Of a stretch of 64,000 nt of DNA, positions 18,170-27,778 are shown in pieces; position 1 is the stretch's first letter; each line of letters begins with the position of its first letter. The translations under genes and the position numbers were made by a program. The stretch comes from CAVWXT01 sp963759115 (lineage in GTDB: Bacteria; Planctomycetota; Planctomycetia; Pirellulales; Thermoguttaceae): NCBI GenBank assembly GCA_963759115.1, contig CAVWXT010000008.1, positions 124,001 to 188,000 on the forward strand, given 5' to 3'. The notes under the pieces are model-generated. The model made no database searches. It saw nothing but the letters and a program-made list of their open reading frames with translations, and was not told the DNA's origin.

Positions 18170-19820
18170 TCATGGCCGCCCTTCCAGCGGCAGCTTGTAG
18201 CAGGCGGCCTCTTCGGCGTTTCGCACCAGAAGGTACGGGCCATAGAGGGCGAGGTTATTCCACGTCAGTCCTTCGATCGCCTGGAAGCGGCCGAGGACGT
18301 AGTTAGAACGGTCCGGCGTGGCCTCTACGAGCACTACCTCGCCCCTCTCCGAGACCACCAGCAGCAGGTCGCCCACGAGCAGAGTCTGCCCGTGCCCGTA
18401 ACGCCCCCCCTTCCACCTGCTGAGTCCGCTAGCCAACTCCACACATTCGAGAATGCCGTCGGAGAGCCCGTAAACGAAGCCGTCACGGATTGCCACGTTG
18501 GCGAACTTGGTCTTCATCACCCGCGGGTTTTTCCAAACGATTTGGGTTGGTGCGAGAACGTCGTTGGGGCTGGGATTGTTATACTTTAGCAGCATGGCCC
18601 CTTGACCATAGCCCTTGGAAATGAAGATCAGGTCCGGCGCGACCGGCACGGGCTGCGAGACGTTCGGATCGGCGTTGGTGTGGCCGGGCCAGGGATGTTC
18701 CCAGAGAACGCCGCCAGTTGCCACATCGTGCCCGCTCAATGTGGCCTCGTTGGCGATCAGGACTTGTTCGACGCCGGCCAGAGTTGCCAGGGCGGGCGAA
18801 CTGTAGCTGATCTGGCCCTCGCCCCCTTCCCACAACTTGGCGCCGTTGCGTTTGTCGAAGGCGGCCAGCGAGGCCATGCGTCCGCCCTTGCGTCCGCCGA
18901 TGGGCACGATCAGCCGATCGCCCACTACCAGCGGCGAGGCCGCCCGGCCCCACGGCACGGCCGCCGCTTCGTCGTCGGGCGAGATGCCGTATTCCTGCAA
19001 AAGGTCTTTCTCCCAGACGGTCTTGCCGGTCGCGCCATCGAGACATGCCAGCCGGCCCAGCGCGCCCAAGGCATAGACCATGCCTTCGTCGATGGTGGGC
19101 GTGCTTCGCGGCCCGACGCCCGCATCCAGCCTTTCGAAACGCCCGGCCGCCGCATTGGCCCATTCCAACCGGCCGGTCTCGATCGAGTAGCAAGTGATCA
19201 TCTCCGCGTCGCCCCGCTGCTCCATCGTGACGGCATGTCCGTTGACCGCGGAAAACGCCGACCAGGCTGCGCCGATCGCGTGTCGCCAGACGAGTTGCGG
19301 AGGTTGACTCGTCCAATCGCGCAAGCCTGACGTGCTCTACGGAATCGCTCCGGCGCGGCCCGAGGAATTGCGGGAAGTCGTCTTCGGTCGTCGTGCGAAG
19401 ATCCACGCGGGCGGCCGCCTCGGGCGGCGGCGGCGGCAAGAGCCGATCGGGCTTGGCCGAGAAACGGAATGCGAACATCGGCGTTAGCTCGCCGCTGACC
19501 CGCTCGATGCGAAACAGAACGGCCAACAGCGCCAGGCCCGCTACGGCGCCGACCAACACCAGCACGCGCACCCGCCGGCGAAAACCGCTCCAGAACAAGA
19601 ACCAGACGGCCGAGGTCACGACGGCGGCAAACCCCAGCAGCCACGTGGCAATGTTGGCGAAGGCATGGTCCCCGAGGATGTCGGTGCTTCGGACGATCAC
19701 GCCCAGGACGCCAAGCGCCACGAGCACGGCCCACAGCCACTTGGGCGGCAGGCAAGACCTGACGCGACGACGAACGGCGTCGGGAGGCGGTAGTGGTTGG
19801 TCTGATCTATCGGTACTCAT
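18170..19820 (-). CDS. Membrane-anchored PQQ-type beta-propeller protein, one frameshift
   Basis: The N-terminus has a proline-rich cytosolic stretch and about three membrane segments (WLWAVLVALGVLGVIV, WLLGFAAVVTSAVWFLFW, VLVLVGAVAGLALLAVL). The rest is a PQQ / outer-membrane BamB-type propeller with blades marked by TGRLEW, CLDGATGKTVW, AFDKRNGAKLW and ATGGVLWE. Blades of this kind often carry no cofactor. The frame breaks near 19318, where removing one T from CTTG restores VRLRDWTSQPPQLVWRH. After repair it is about 549 residues. Planctomycete genomes contain many such propellers; the role is not known. Confidence 0.8.
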
Positions 19821-19898
19821 TCTCGATCCTTCCATGCAGTTCGCAATCTAAGCCGTGCCCAATTGCGGCGGGCAGTGCCCGCCCTACAACTCAACTCC

Positions 19899-21186
19899 TC
19901 ACAACTCGTCCGCACGCCGCTGGCGGAGACAGCCGAGTTCAGCGAACATATCAGTCTGGAGTCCCTGAATCGTGGCGTGCAGTTCGTCGAAGGCGGCTTG
20001 GTCCAGCACTCCGTTCGCGCAAGGGGAACAACGCTCCCAGGGCGAACGCCGCTCCGCGCAACGCACGCTTGAGTTGAACCACCGGGAGTCCAACCATTTT
20101 CTGCGAGTCGTCCGCCTCCAGCGCCTGGGCCAGTCCGCCCAGAATTTCGCCGGCGCCGTGCAACAGAACCTCTTGATGGCTGTCGGCCGCTCTCGGCCCG
20201 GAGCCGAACAGCTTGTGTAGCCGCAACATCAGGTCGAACGTCCGTTGCTGGAGCGGATGACGCGGGCGATCATTTATGTCCCCGTCCTGGTCGTCTTCGC
20301 CAGCGGCCTCGGGGAGGCTTTCCTTCCACGGTTCATCCACTTCCGCCTCGGGCTGTTCCTGCCAAGGGCCGGACGGTTCCATCGGTTCCGGCTCGTCGGG
20401 CAAACCCGCCGCCGTTTCTTCCAGCATGGCCGCGTCAAAGGCGTCTGCCACGTCATCGCCGCGCGCCAGGTGTTCCTCAATCGCGCGACTGACGCGCTCC
20501 TGTCGGCGCCGATTCTCCTTGTACGAGGCATCCCATTGCGACTCGTCATCGTCATCGTCTCGGCAGCCCAGTTCCTCGTCGTCCCAGCGCACGGGAGGAT
20601 GCTCCGCGGGCCGCTTCAGGGTGCGATGCACAAGCTGGGCGATCCGTTCGACCCGCGCCAGCAGAATCTCCGGATCTTCGGCTGCTTCGGGGCTCAAACC
20701 GTGGCGGCGAAGCCCGTCGGCGAGTCCCTCGATCGCGGCCTGCACGAGCCTGAACTTCACGGTCAAGCCCGCCAGATCGCGGGTCTGCCAGTAATCGCCT
20801 TCGTCGCGGACTTCCAGGTTGGGAAAGAACTCCCGCTTCAAGACGGCCAGCAGTTCCACCAGCGCGACGTGTCCCTCGACGGGCCCGAACTGCGTTTTCA
20901 CGAAGCACCACGACGGCCCGGTGACTTGCCCCTTCTCGGCCGCTTCGATCTCAAATAGGTTGATCAGCCAGCCCTCGGGCGACAGCAGCAGGCTGGTCGT
21001 CTCTTGCCCCGGATAGAGATTCAGAATGACGCCACGGACCATACGCCGCGGGTCGTCGTCGTTGGCGGTCCGCCAGATCCGGGCTTGCCCGCCGAGTTCG
21101 AGGGCCAGATCGAGCACCCGGTCCTCAAAATCCTCGACGCGATCAAGACCGGCCAGCGATCCGCGGTAGGATATCGTGACTCCCAT
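19899..21186 (-). CDS. Conserved hypothetical acidic protein, one frameshift
   Basis: About 428 residues after repair. The N-terminal 180 residues look folded (ISYRGSLAGLDRVEDFEDRV, LILNLYPGQETTSLLLSPEGWL-like strands, WCFVKTQFGPVEGH). The middle is very acidic (RDDDDDESQWD; QPEAEVDEPWKE) and probably disordered. The end is helical, with FDLMLRLHKLF. The frame breaks near 20027 at CCCTTGCG; removing one T joins the protein to NGVLDQAAFDELHATIQGL and a stop at 19899 instead of 19951. I recognise no family. It faces the PQQ gene in the same direction, 78 bases upstream. Confidence 0.65.
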
Positions 21187-21363
21187 GTTCCCTCGCTGCG
21201 GTTTGCGTAGAAAAGCGCGGTATCACGAACGATCCCGTAAGCATAGCCGTTCGCCTGCCGTACATCAACAAGAGGAGGGGGGCCAAACGCTGCGACGCGG
21301 CGAGCCGGCTTGAATTGCGACGATCCCGCTGGTACAGTCACGTTCAACTGGAGTATTGAGACG

Positions 21364-21765
21364 ATGCACGACTGCAATGTCCTGGCCGGCTGGGGAGGAA
21401 TGATCCTGGGCGCGCTGCTCGGCATGGCCTTCGGACTGCGGGCCGAATCGCGCGACTGGGCAGGCGGATACGGCAGCTTCCAGCGCCAGGCCCTCCGTCT
21501 GGCGCACGTCGCGGCCTTCGCCCTGGGAATGATCAACGTGCTCTACGGCTCGGCGACGCGGGCCCTGGACATGTTGCCCCCGTGGGCCATCGTCACCGGA
21601 TCGGCCGCCATGATGGCCGGCGGGCTGCTCATGCCGGCAGTCTGCCTGGCCGCCGCCTGGCGCCGGCCGCTGAAACTCCTGTTCCCGTTGCCCGCATCCT
21701 GCGTCCTGGCGGCTCTGATGATCCAGGCTTGGGCTTGGTGGCGGCTGGTGGCCACGGGGGGATGA
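21364..21765 (+). CDS. Small integral membrane protein
   Basis: 133 residues with four hydrophobic segments (GGMILGALLGMAFGL, LAHVAAFALGMINVLYGS, SAAMMAGGLLMPAVCLAAAW, CVLAALMIQAWAWW). The layout resembles small hydrophobic proteins of unknown function. It ends three bases before the start of the radical SAM gene, so the two are almost certainly co-transcribed. A membrane-modification role is possible by association but is only inferred. Confidence 0.7.
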   Translation: MHDCNVLAGWGGMILGALLGMAFGLRAESRDWAGGYGSFQRQALRLAHVAAFALGMINVLYGSATRALDMLPPWAIVTGSAAMMAGGLLMPAVCLAAAWRRPLKLLFPLPASCVLAALMIQAWAWWRLVATGG

Positions 21766-21768
21766 CCC

Positions 21769-23125
21769 ATGCGACTCGGCTTGCTGGCCATGAGCGGAGT
21801 GCGAGTCATCGACCCGGAGTTGGCCTGGCTGGGCGTGACGTTGCCGCAGTTCGTCGCCCGCGGACACGTCGTCGCCTCGTTGCCCAGCCTGTCGCTGCTG
21901 ACGCTGGCGGCCCTGACGCCCGACGACGTCGACGTCGAGTACGTCGAGATTCCGCACATCGCCGACTTGAACACCCGGCGGCTGCCCGATTTCGACGCCG
22001 TCGCGATCTCCTCCTATTCGGCCCAGATCGGCGAGGCCTACGCCTTGGCCGACCAGCTTCGGGCCCGCGGGACGAAGGTGATTCTCGGCGGGCCGCACGT
22101 GACGTCGCTGCCGCACGAGGCATTGCAACACGCCGACGCGGTGGTGCAGGGCGAGGCCGAGCCCTTGTGGCCGCGGGTGATCGAGGATCTCCGCCGCGGC
22201 CGCTTGGATCGCATCTACCGCGCCGAGGCCGGCTCGCTCTACGACCTGCGGCAATCGCCCGTCCCGCGCTTCCGCCTTTTGGACCCGGAGAACTACAACC
22301 GCATCCCGATCCAGACGTCGCGCGGCTGTCCGCACCGCTGCGAGTTCTGTGCCGGGTCGCGGCTGTTCGGGCCCGGCTATCGCCAAAAGACAGTCGACCA
22401 GGTGCTCGGCGAAATCCGGGCCGTCGGCGAGATTTGGGACCGGCCGTTCCTGGAGTTCGCCGACGACAATCTGTTCGTCGATCGCCGCTGGGGCCGCGAG
22501 TTGCTCGACCGGCTCCGCCCGCTTGGGAGTCCGCTGGTTCGCGGAGACGGACATCTCGATTGCCGACGACCCGGACATGGTGCGAGCCCTCCGCCCGGCC
22601 GGCTGCTACCAGCTTCTGATGGGGCTGGAGAGCCTCTCGCGCGACAACCTCGCGGCGATCGAGTCCACCGGCTGGAAGGCCGATCGCCTCGACCGCTACG
22701 TCAATGCCGTCCGCGCGATCCAGGACGCCGGGGTGACGGTCAACACGTGCTTCATCGTTGGGCTGGACCGCGACACGCCGGCCGTCTTCGACGACATCCG
22801 CCGCTTCGTCCGCGAGGCCGAGCCGCTGGAGATCCAGGTGACCGTGTTGACGCCGTTTCCGGGCACGCCGCTGTTCGAGCGGCTGCGGCGCGAAGGCCGC
22901 CTCGACGAGCCGCCCTTCTGGCACAAGTGTACGCTGTTCGACGTCAACTACCGGCCCTTGGGCATGTCGCGCGAAGAACTGCGGCGGGGGCTTTACGACC
23001 TGTTCCGCGACTTGTATAACGACGAAGCCTTTGCCCGCCGCCAGCGCCAGTACCTGGACCTGATCCACAAGCTGCGCCGCCGCGAAAATGTTGCTTTGTC
23101 CCCGTACTCCTCGCGCTCCGCGTGA
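21769..23125 (+). CDS. B12-binding-domain radical SAM enzyme, one frameshift
   Basis: About 451 residues. The N-terminal 150 residues are a cobalamin-binding-like Rossmann domain (ISSYSAQIGEAYALADQLR, VILGGPHVTSLPHEA). The radical SAM cluster motif is C-x3-C-x2-C in TSRGCPHRCEFCAGSRLFG. A TIM-barrel core follows (FADDNLFVDRRWG, YQLLMGLESLSRDNL, VTVNTCFIVGLDRDT). Such enzymes methylate or rearrange lipids, cofactors or natural products; the substrate cannot be read here. The frame breaks near 22530, where removing one A from GGGAGTCC restores LGVRWFAETDISI. The final residues (LSPYSSRSA) and the TGA stop are encoded by a palindromic repeat. Confidence 0.85.
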
Positions 23126-23146
23126 GGAGAAACGTCACGCGGAGAG
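23103..23146. repeat. Imperfect palindrome forming the end of the radical SAM gene
   Basis: The DNA reads GTACTCCTCGCGCTCCGCG, then TGAGGAGAAACGTCACGCGGAG, a degenerate copy of the 5783-5846 element. The TGA stop at 23123-23125 lies inside it and the last nine or so codons of the gene come from it. Confidence 0.65.
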
Positions 23147-23174
23147 GTCATGAATTTTTTCAGAAACACCACTG

Positions 23175-23243
23175 TAGGAGGCGACTCCAGTCGCCGATTG
23201 TGCGGCGCAACACGGGAAATTCGGCGACTGGAGTCGCCTCCTA
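23175..23243. repeat. Palindrome with 22-bp perfect arms, directly abutting a group II intron
   Basis: Arms at 23175-23196 and 23222-23243 (core GGAGGCGACTCCAGTCGCC) are exact reverse complements with a 25-base loop. The first base after the second arm is the G of GTGCGC, the 5' end of the intron. Class C group II introns are known to insert just after hairpins, usually rho-independent terminators, so this arm is the probable insertion target. Confidence 0.85.
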
Positions 23244-24023
23244 GTGCGCTTGTGAGTGTATCGAATCAGCAAGGTGCAAGTCCTTGTCGAAATTGGGTTT
23301 GAACTTCGTAACCGAAAGTAACTGCGTCCTCGTGAGAGGGGGTGGAGAGCAACTGAAGGTGAACGGCTGGTCCGCAGGATGACGAACTCGATTCGGCCGG
23401 TTGTCGTGGCGAGCCTGCTAGGAAAAGGCGAAGCCCAAGTGACGCTGTGGTCCTCGCAAGGGATGCGGTCGGCAGACCGCGCGGTAAGCTCCGGGGGGAA
23501 ACCAAACCAAGCCCCAGAGGCGGCAACAGGTGGTTGGAGGCGGAACGGTCGGAAGGTTTGATACATGAAGCAAGGAGACCTGGGCGGGTACAAGGACGAA
23601 GTTCATTGTCCCTGATAAGGATACGAAGAATCGACCGCCCAGGAGTCAGAGCGTCCATACGAGCGAGGAAGCGGGGCAATGCCCGTCGAGCAAAGGGACG
23701 CAGGAAAGGGGATGAAACATGACGCACGGCCAAAACCACACCGTACCGCGAGTGTCGGCAACGACTAGCCACGACGGACTGCGTCAGGCACACGTAACTT
23801 GGCTCAGATTGGCCGCACCGTCGATGTTGCATGTTGGTGGCCTTCCCGTGAAGGTCAGGGCCTTTCGCTTCTGCCGATCCCGAGAAGGAACCTTGTTTCC
23901 TTCCCGCGCTCGGTTCACCAATCCTCTACGAGGTAACACCACTAACCGGAGAGCCGGATGCGGGAAATCCGCCAGTCCGGTTCGGAGGGAGGGGAGGCCG
24001 GGAACTTAACCGGCCTTCCCTAC
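23244..24023 (+). mobile_element. ORF-less group II intron (self-splicing ribozyme remnant)
   Basis: The 5' end is GTGCGCTTGTGAG, matching the GUGYG consensus. The early part has GGTGCAAGTCC and later GGGGAAACC and GAGAGGGGGTGG segments typical of domain I. Domain V is at 23951-23983: GAGCC...GGTTC lower stem, GAAA apical loop. Domain VI follows at about 23994-24019 (GGCCGGGAACTTAACCGGCC with an unpaired A), and the 3' end CTAC is at 24020-24023. The total is 780 bases. No reverse transcriptase or maturase is encoded: the region after GGGGATGAAAC, where the ORF normally starts, is only about 230 bases. Mobility or efficient splicing would need a protein supplied in trans. Boundaries are good to a base at 5' and a few bases at 3'. 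Confidence 0.88.
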
Positions 24024-24083
24024 CCCATCAATAAATTCACAAGCTCAGAGCGTGACGGGTACGAAAGTTCAAGGAGACCGCCG

Positions 24084-24437
24084 ATGTGCTACGACATGTG
24101 CCTTCGGGCACTCGACGACGCCTTGCAGACGTTCGGCAGCATGCGATACCGCCGGGTGGGAGACCAGGAGGCGGGCCCGGCGGCCGAAGCCGAAGTGGCC
24201 GCCCTGGTCGAGCAGCTCCTGCAGGTCCGCTCCGGGCTCGCCCACTATGAAGGCGCCCACGTAGACGACACGGTCAAGTGCAACGCCTGCAACGTCTATC
24301 ATCACCACAACCACCAGAAAACCGAGTGGCGCGGCGAGGCCAGCCGCGGCGGCTACGACGATGACACCAAGTGGGCGGCCCGCCAAGACGGCTCGCGCTA
24401 CGTGATGCGTCCCCCGTCGCCGTACGCCGACATGTGA
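24084..24437 (+). CDS. Hypothetical protein with a Cys/His-rich motif
   Basis: 117 residues preceded by a perfect AAGGAG 8 bases before the ATG. The N-terminal half is helical (ALDDALQTFGSMRYRRV, AAEAEVAALVEQLLQVRSGL). The middle has KCNACNVYHHHNHQ, a C-x2-C followed by four His, which may bind metal. The C-terminus is polar. It starts 60 bases after the intron end. I recognise no family. Confidence 0.6.
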   Translation: MCYDMCLRALDDALQTFGSMRYRRVGDQEAGPAAEAEVAALVEQLLQVRSGLAHYEGAHVDDTVKCNACNVYHHHNHQKTEWRGEASRGGYDDDTKWAARQDGSRYVMRPPSPYADM

Positions 24438-24509
24438 CGTTCGGACGCCGGAGGGCGCGCCCGTCGTTCGCGCTTCTTCACATTGGACCCGCGAAAGGAG
24501 AAAGTTGAG

Positions 24510-24929
24510 ATGAAGACGACAACCGTTTCGGGACTCTTCCTCGTGGCGGCCCTGTACGACGGCCTGCTGGGCCTGGCCTTCCTGGTCGCGGCGGACTGGA
24601 TCTTCCAGACCGCTCAGGTGACTCCGCCGAATCACGTCGGTTACGTCCAGTTTCCCGGCGCGATCCTGATGGTCTTCGGGATCATGTTCGCGGCCATCGC
24701 GCGGCGGCCCCGGGAGAATCGGGGCCTGATCCCCTACGGCATGTTGCTGAAGGTTTCCTATTGCGGCGTCGCGGGCTATCACTGGTTCGCTGGCGGAATC
24801 CCCACGCTGTGGAAGCCGTTCGCGGTGATCGACCTGGTCTTTCTGGTCCTGTTCCTCCTGGCCTATCGATCGCTGGGCCAGCCCGAAGGGGAATCGCCGG
24901 CGTTGGCACGGACGACTGGCACGCCCTGA
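24510..24929 (+). CDS. Four-helix membrane protein of unknown function
   Basis: 139 residues with four hydrophobic segments (GLFLVAALYDGLLGLAFLVA, FPGAILMVFGIMFAAIA, GMLLKVSYCGVAGYHWFAGG, PFAVIDLVFLVLFLLAY). A GAAAGGAG ribosome-binding site lies 10 bases before the ATG. The topology resembles DoxX-like or small DUF membrane proteins, but no signature residue decides it. It follows the 24084 gene by 72 bases. Confidence 0.65.
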   Translation: MKTTTVSGLFLVAALYDGLLGLAFLVAADWIFQTAQVTPPNHVGYVQFPGAILMVFGIMFAAIARRPRENRGLIPYGMLLKVSYCGVAGYHWFAGGIPTLWKPFAVIDLVFLVLFLLAYRSLGQPEGESPALARTTGTP

Positions 24930-24959
24930 ACGAGCCGGACGTGACGGGGGTTGCAGCGC

Positions 24960-25041
24960 GTAGACGCGGCATCCTGCCGCGTTACGCCGGTCCGGGCGTT
25001 GCTCTCGAAACAGGCGTGACGCGGCAAGATGCCGCTTCTAC
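24960..25041. repeat. GTAGA-type palindromic repeat (GCGGCATCTTGCCGC family)
   Basis: The element opens GTAGACGCGGCATCCTGCCG and closes CGGCAAGATGCCGCTTCTAC, 82 bases in all. Relatives are at 33823-33905, 55564-55644 and 63239-63349. Each arm is itself a small palindrome. It lies between the membrane protein gene and the sigma-factor operon. Confidence 0.85.
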
Positions 25042-25132
25042 GAACTGACTTGGCGAACGTCGCCGAAAATTCCGCGTTGAACTGAAACGCCCTGGCGGCG
25101 GCGGAGTCTTTAGTTAGGGCGGACGTGGCAAG

Positions 25133-25651
25133 GTGCAGCCGATGGGCGGGATCAGTCCGGAGGGAATCAGCCGGCTCTGGGCCGAGCAGAACGCTGCCCT
25201 GGTGCTCTACGCCCAGCAGTGGTGCGACACGCCCGAGGACGTCGTCCAACAGGTGTTCCTGCTCTTGGTTCAGCAGGCCACGGCGCCCGACAATCCGGTA
25301 GGCTGGCTCTACCGCGTGGTGCGGAATCGGGCCATGGATGCCTCGCGGTCGTCCCGGCGAAAATCCCGCCGCGAGACGGCGGTGGCCCATCGGGGCGAGC
25401 CGTGGTTCGAGACGGCGGCGGGCGAACGTCTCGACGCCGCCACGGCCACCGAGGCCCTGAAACGGCTTCCGGCCGATCAGCGGGAAGTGATCGTGGCCCG
25501 GCTGTGGGGCGGGCTCTCCTTCGAGGAAATCGCCCAACTGGCCGGCGGCTCCACGAGCACCGTCTATCGTTGCTATCAGCGCGGGCTGGCAGCCCTGCGA
25601 GAAAGGTTAGGCGTGTCATGTCTGGCGACGAAAACCAAGAAGAAGAACTGA
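25133..25651 (+). CDS. ECF-type RNA polymerase sigma factor
   Basis: 172 residues from the GTG at 25133 (169 from the ATG at 25142). Region 2 is visible as QQWCDTPEDVVQQVFLLLVQ and GWLYRVVRNRAMDASRSSRR; region 4 as LKRLPADQREVIVARLWGG, then SFEEIAQLAGGSTSTVYRC, the -35-binding helix-turn-helix. It would direct transcription in response to an envelope or cytosolic signal. Its last 34 bases overlap the next gene, so translational coupling with the probable anti-sigma factor is likely. The lysine-rich tail (ATKTKKKN) is encoded within the overlap. Confidence 0.88.
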   Translation: MQPMGGISPEGISRLWAEQNAALVLYAQQWCDTPEDVVQQVFLLLVQQATAPDNPVGWLYRVVRNRAMDASRSSRRKSRRETAVAHRGEPWFETAAGERLDAATATEALKRLPADQREVIVARLWGGLSFEEIAQLAGGSTSTVYRCYQRGLAALRERLGVSCLATKTKKKN

Positions 25652-26268
25652 AGCAGTTCGAGGCCAAGCTGGCGTCGCTGGTTCCCCGCCGCGACCGGGT
25701 CGATCCCGGCTGGGGTTCGGTCTTGGCCGAGAAAGCCGCTCAAAACATGGTGGCGGCGGTCGCTCAGACGGGGCCAGCAGAAAGAGTGCCGTGCGAGGGT
25801 TCTTCGGGCCACGTCTACGTCTGCGTTTATTGCGGCCGGAGCGCGGATCGCGCGGCAGGAGTCCGCCGTTGGGCCTGGCCCGCGTCGCTGGCGGCGATGA
25901 CCTCGGTCGCAGCGGCTTTGCTGGTAATGCTCGTGGCAGGCCGTGGACCGCAGGTGGCCGATCGTGCGGACGGATTACGCGTCACACCTCCCGTTAATCT
26001 GGCAGCAACCACGAACACCTTGGCGGATGACTCTTATCGCGTTGTTTTGCGGACCTGGCGAGACGGGAATCAGCGGATTCTTACCGCCGCCGATCGCAGT
26101 TTGCCCGAGGACCTCTTCACGCGGGGCAATTCCCTTGCGAACAACGGCCATACGTCGAGCGGCAGCATCCACGCAGGCGAGCGGCCCTTGACCAGTTCCG
26201 AGTTCTTGCAGCGCATTTTGCGTCATCCTGGCGCGGCCGGCGACCCGTTCGATCGTTCCATTTTTTGA
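25618..26268 (+). CDS. Probable membrane-bound anti-sigma factor
   Basis: 216 residues, overlapping the sigma gene. An N-terminal cytosolic part (SGDENQEEELKQFEAKLASL) is followed by one membrane helix (WPASLAAMTSVAAALLVMLV, near residue 93) and an extracytoplasmic tail without a known fold. Topology and coupling to the sigma gene are what the ECF anti-sigma class shows, though no zinc HxxxCxxC motif is present. It may release the sigma factor on an envelope signal. Its role is inferred from position and topology. Confidence 0.65.
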   Translation: MSGDENQEEELKQFEAKLASLVPRRDRVDPGWGSVLAEKAAQNMVAAVAQTGPAERVPCEGSSGHVYVCVYCGRSADRAAGVRRWAWPASLAAMTSVAAALLVMLVAGRGPQVADRADGLRVTPPVNLAATTNTLADDSYRVVLRTWRDGNQRILTAADRSLPEDLFTRGNSLANNGHTSSGSIHAGERPLTSSEFLQRILRHPGAAGDPFDRSIF

Positions 26269-26295
26269 GCCAACAGATTCCACAAGGAGCGCGTC

Positions 26296-27768
26296 ATGAG
26301 ACGACATATTGCCACGTTTGCGATGATCGCGGCGATTTTCGCCGCGCTGGCATCGGCCGGACTGGCAGCCGACAAGGACGAGAACCCCACCATCAAGATC
26401 GCGTTGCATCCGGCTGCTGCGCCCTGCCCGGCGTTGAAGTACGAATTGTTGCCGCCGTTGTTGGATCGCAGGCCCGGCAACGCGATCACGCAGTATCTGA
26501 AGGCCCCCAGCGAATACAGCAGGATGTACGCTGACGAGAAGCTGTGGGACAAGCTTCAGAGTTGGATGGAGATGCCGCTGGCGGAGTTGCGCGAGAAGCG
26601 AGGTGATCCCGGCGACTACTCGTGGTTGACCATACCCGTCGGCCGTATTCCCAACGACATTTTGGACCAACTCTACATGGGCGCCCGGCGCGAGCAGTGC
26701 GATTGGGCCATGCCGATTCGTGAGCGCGACTACGACGAAATGATGCTGGCTGAGATTCAATCGATCCGCAAGCCGGCCCGGATTCTGGCGGTGCGGGCGA
26801 GGCTCCAGATTGCCGACGGCAAGTATGAGGAGGCCATCGAGACCCTGCAAACCGGCTACGCTTTAGGGCGGCACGTCGCCCAAGGGCCCTACTCTGTCCA
26901 ATGCCTGGTCGGCGTTGCGATCGGCGGAATCATGTCGAAACAAGTGGAGACGCTGATCCAGCAACCGGTGGCGCCGAATCTCTATTGGGCCTTGATGTCG
27001 CTCCCGCGGCCGATGATCGATTGCCGGATGGCTTTCGAAGCGGAATCGTGCAAAATCTACCTGGCCCACCCGGAACTCCGCGACTTGGGCAAGAAACGCT
27101 ATCCGCCGGATGAGTGGCAGCAACTCCTGCAGCAGACCGCGGACCGCTGGTCTGACTTGACACGAGTGGATTGGTCGGGCAAACCACCGACGGAGGCGGA
27201 ACGCCGCCAGATGCTCCAGACGTTGCTCGACCAATACGCCGAGGCGAAGAAAGACCTGATCGCCAGGGGGCGGCCGGCCGCCGAGATCGAGGCAATGCCG
27301 GTTGCCCAGGCTGTCCTAGTCTACACGCTGCAAACCTATGACGAACTTCGCGATGACCTGTACAAATGGTTTTGGCTGCCCTATCCGGAAGCGGCAAAGC
27401 GGCTCGATCAGGCCGAAAACCATTGGAAAGATCGGCCAAAAACGCACGGTGCGTTTTCGTCTCTGGCGGCTTACTACAAGAACCTTTTGACTGTCAAAAG
27501 GGCTTCGGCCAGGATCGATCGCAACGTCGCCGCGCTGGAAATCCTCGAAGCAATCCGGCTCTACGGGGCTTCACACGATGGGCGGCTGCCGGAAAATCTG
27601 AGCGACATCACCGAGGTTTACATCCCCTCGGACCCGTTGCGGGGCGAACCGTTCCTCTATCATCGCGAAAGGAACTCAGCGATCCTGGAATCGCCGGTTC
27701 CGACGGCGGAGCTCGGCGTGTCGCTGCGATACCAGATCGAGCTCGAGCGTCCGGGCGATAAGCCATAA
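26296..27768 (+). CDS. Exported planctomycete-type hypothetical protein in the sigma-factor operon
   Basis: 490 residues with a clear signal peptide (IATFAMIAAIFAALASAGLAA). The mature protein is largely helical (EEAIETLQTGYALGRHVAQG, AEAKKDLIARGRPAAEIEAM) with a TPR-like flavour. The C-terminus contains IRLYGASHDGRLPENLSDI and SDPLRGEPFLYHRE, a module that recurs in planctomycete exported proteins and resembles the end of pseudopilin-like proteins. It starts 27 bases after the anti-sigma gene and is probably the third gene of that operon, perhaps a target or a signal-sensing partner. No function is assigned. Confidence 0.7.
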   Translation: MRRHIATFAMIAAIFAALASAGLAADKDENPTIKIALHPAAAPCPALKYELLPPLLDRRPGNAITQYLKAPSEYSRMYADEKLWDKLQSWMEMPLAELREKRGDPGDYSWLTIPVGRIPNDILDQLYMGARREQCDWAMPIRERDYDEMMLAEIQSIRKPARILAVRARLQIADGKYEEAIETLQTGYALGRHVAQGPYSVQCLVGVAIGGIMSKQVETLIQQPVAPNLYWALMSLPRPMIDCRMAFEAESCKIYLAHPELRDLGKKRYPPDEWQQLLQQTADRWSDLTRVDWSGKPPTEAERRQMLQTLLDQYAEAKKDLIARGRPAAEIEAMPVAQAVLVYTLQTYDELRDDLYKWFWLPYPEAAKRLDQAENHWKDRPKTHGAFSSLAAYYKNLLTVKRASARIDRNVAALEILEAIRLYGASHDGRLPENLSDITEVYIPSDPLRGEPFLYHRERNSAILESPVPTAELGVSLRYQIELERPGDKP

Positions 27769-27778
27769 CGACATGGCG

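Noticed and set aside
23719..24009. Small reading frame in the intron as a possible maturase remnant
   Set aside because: No reverse-transcriptase or maturase motif, and it runs through domains V and VI.
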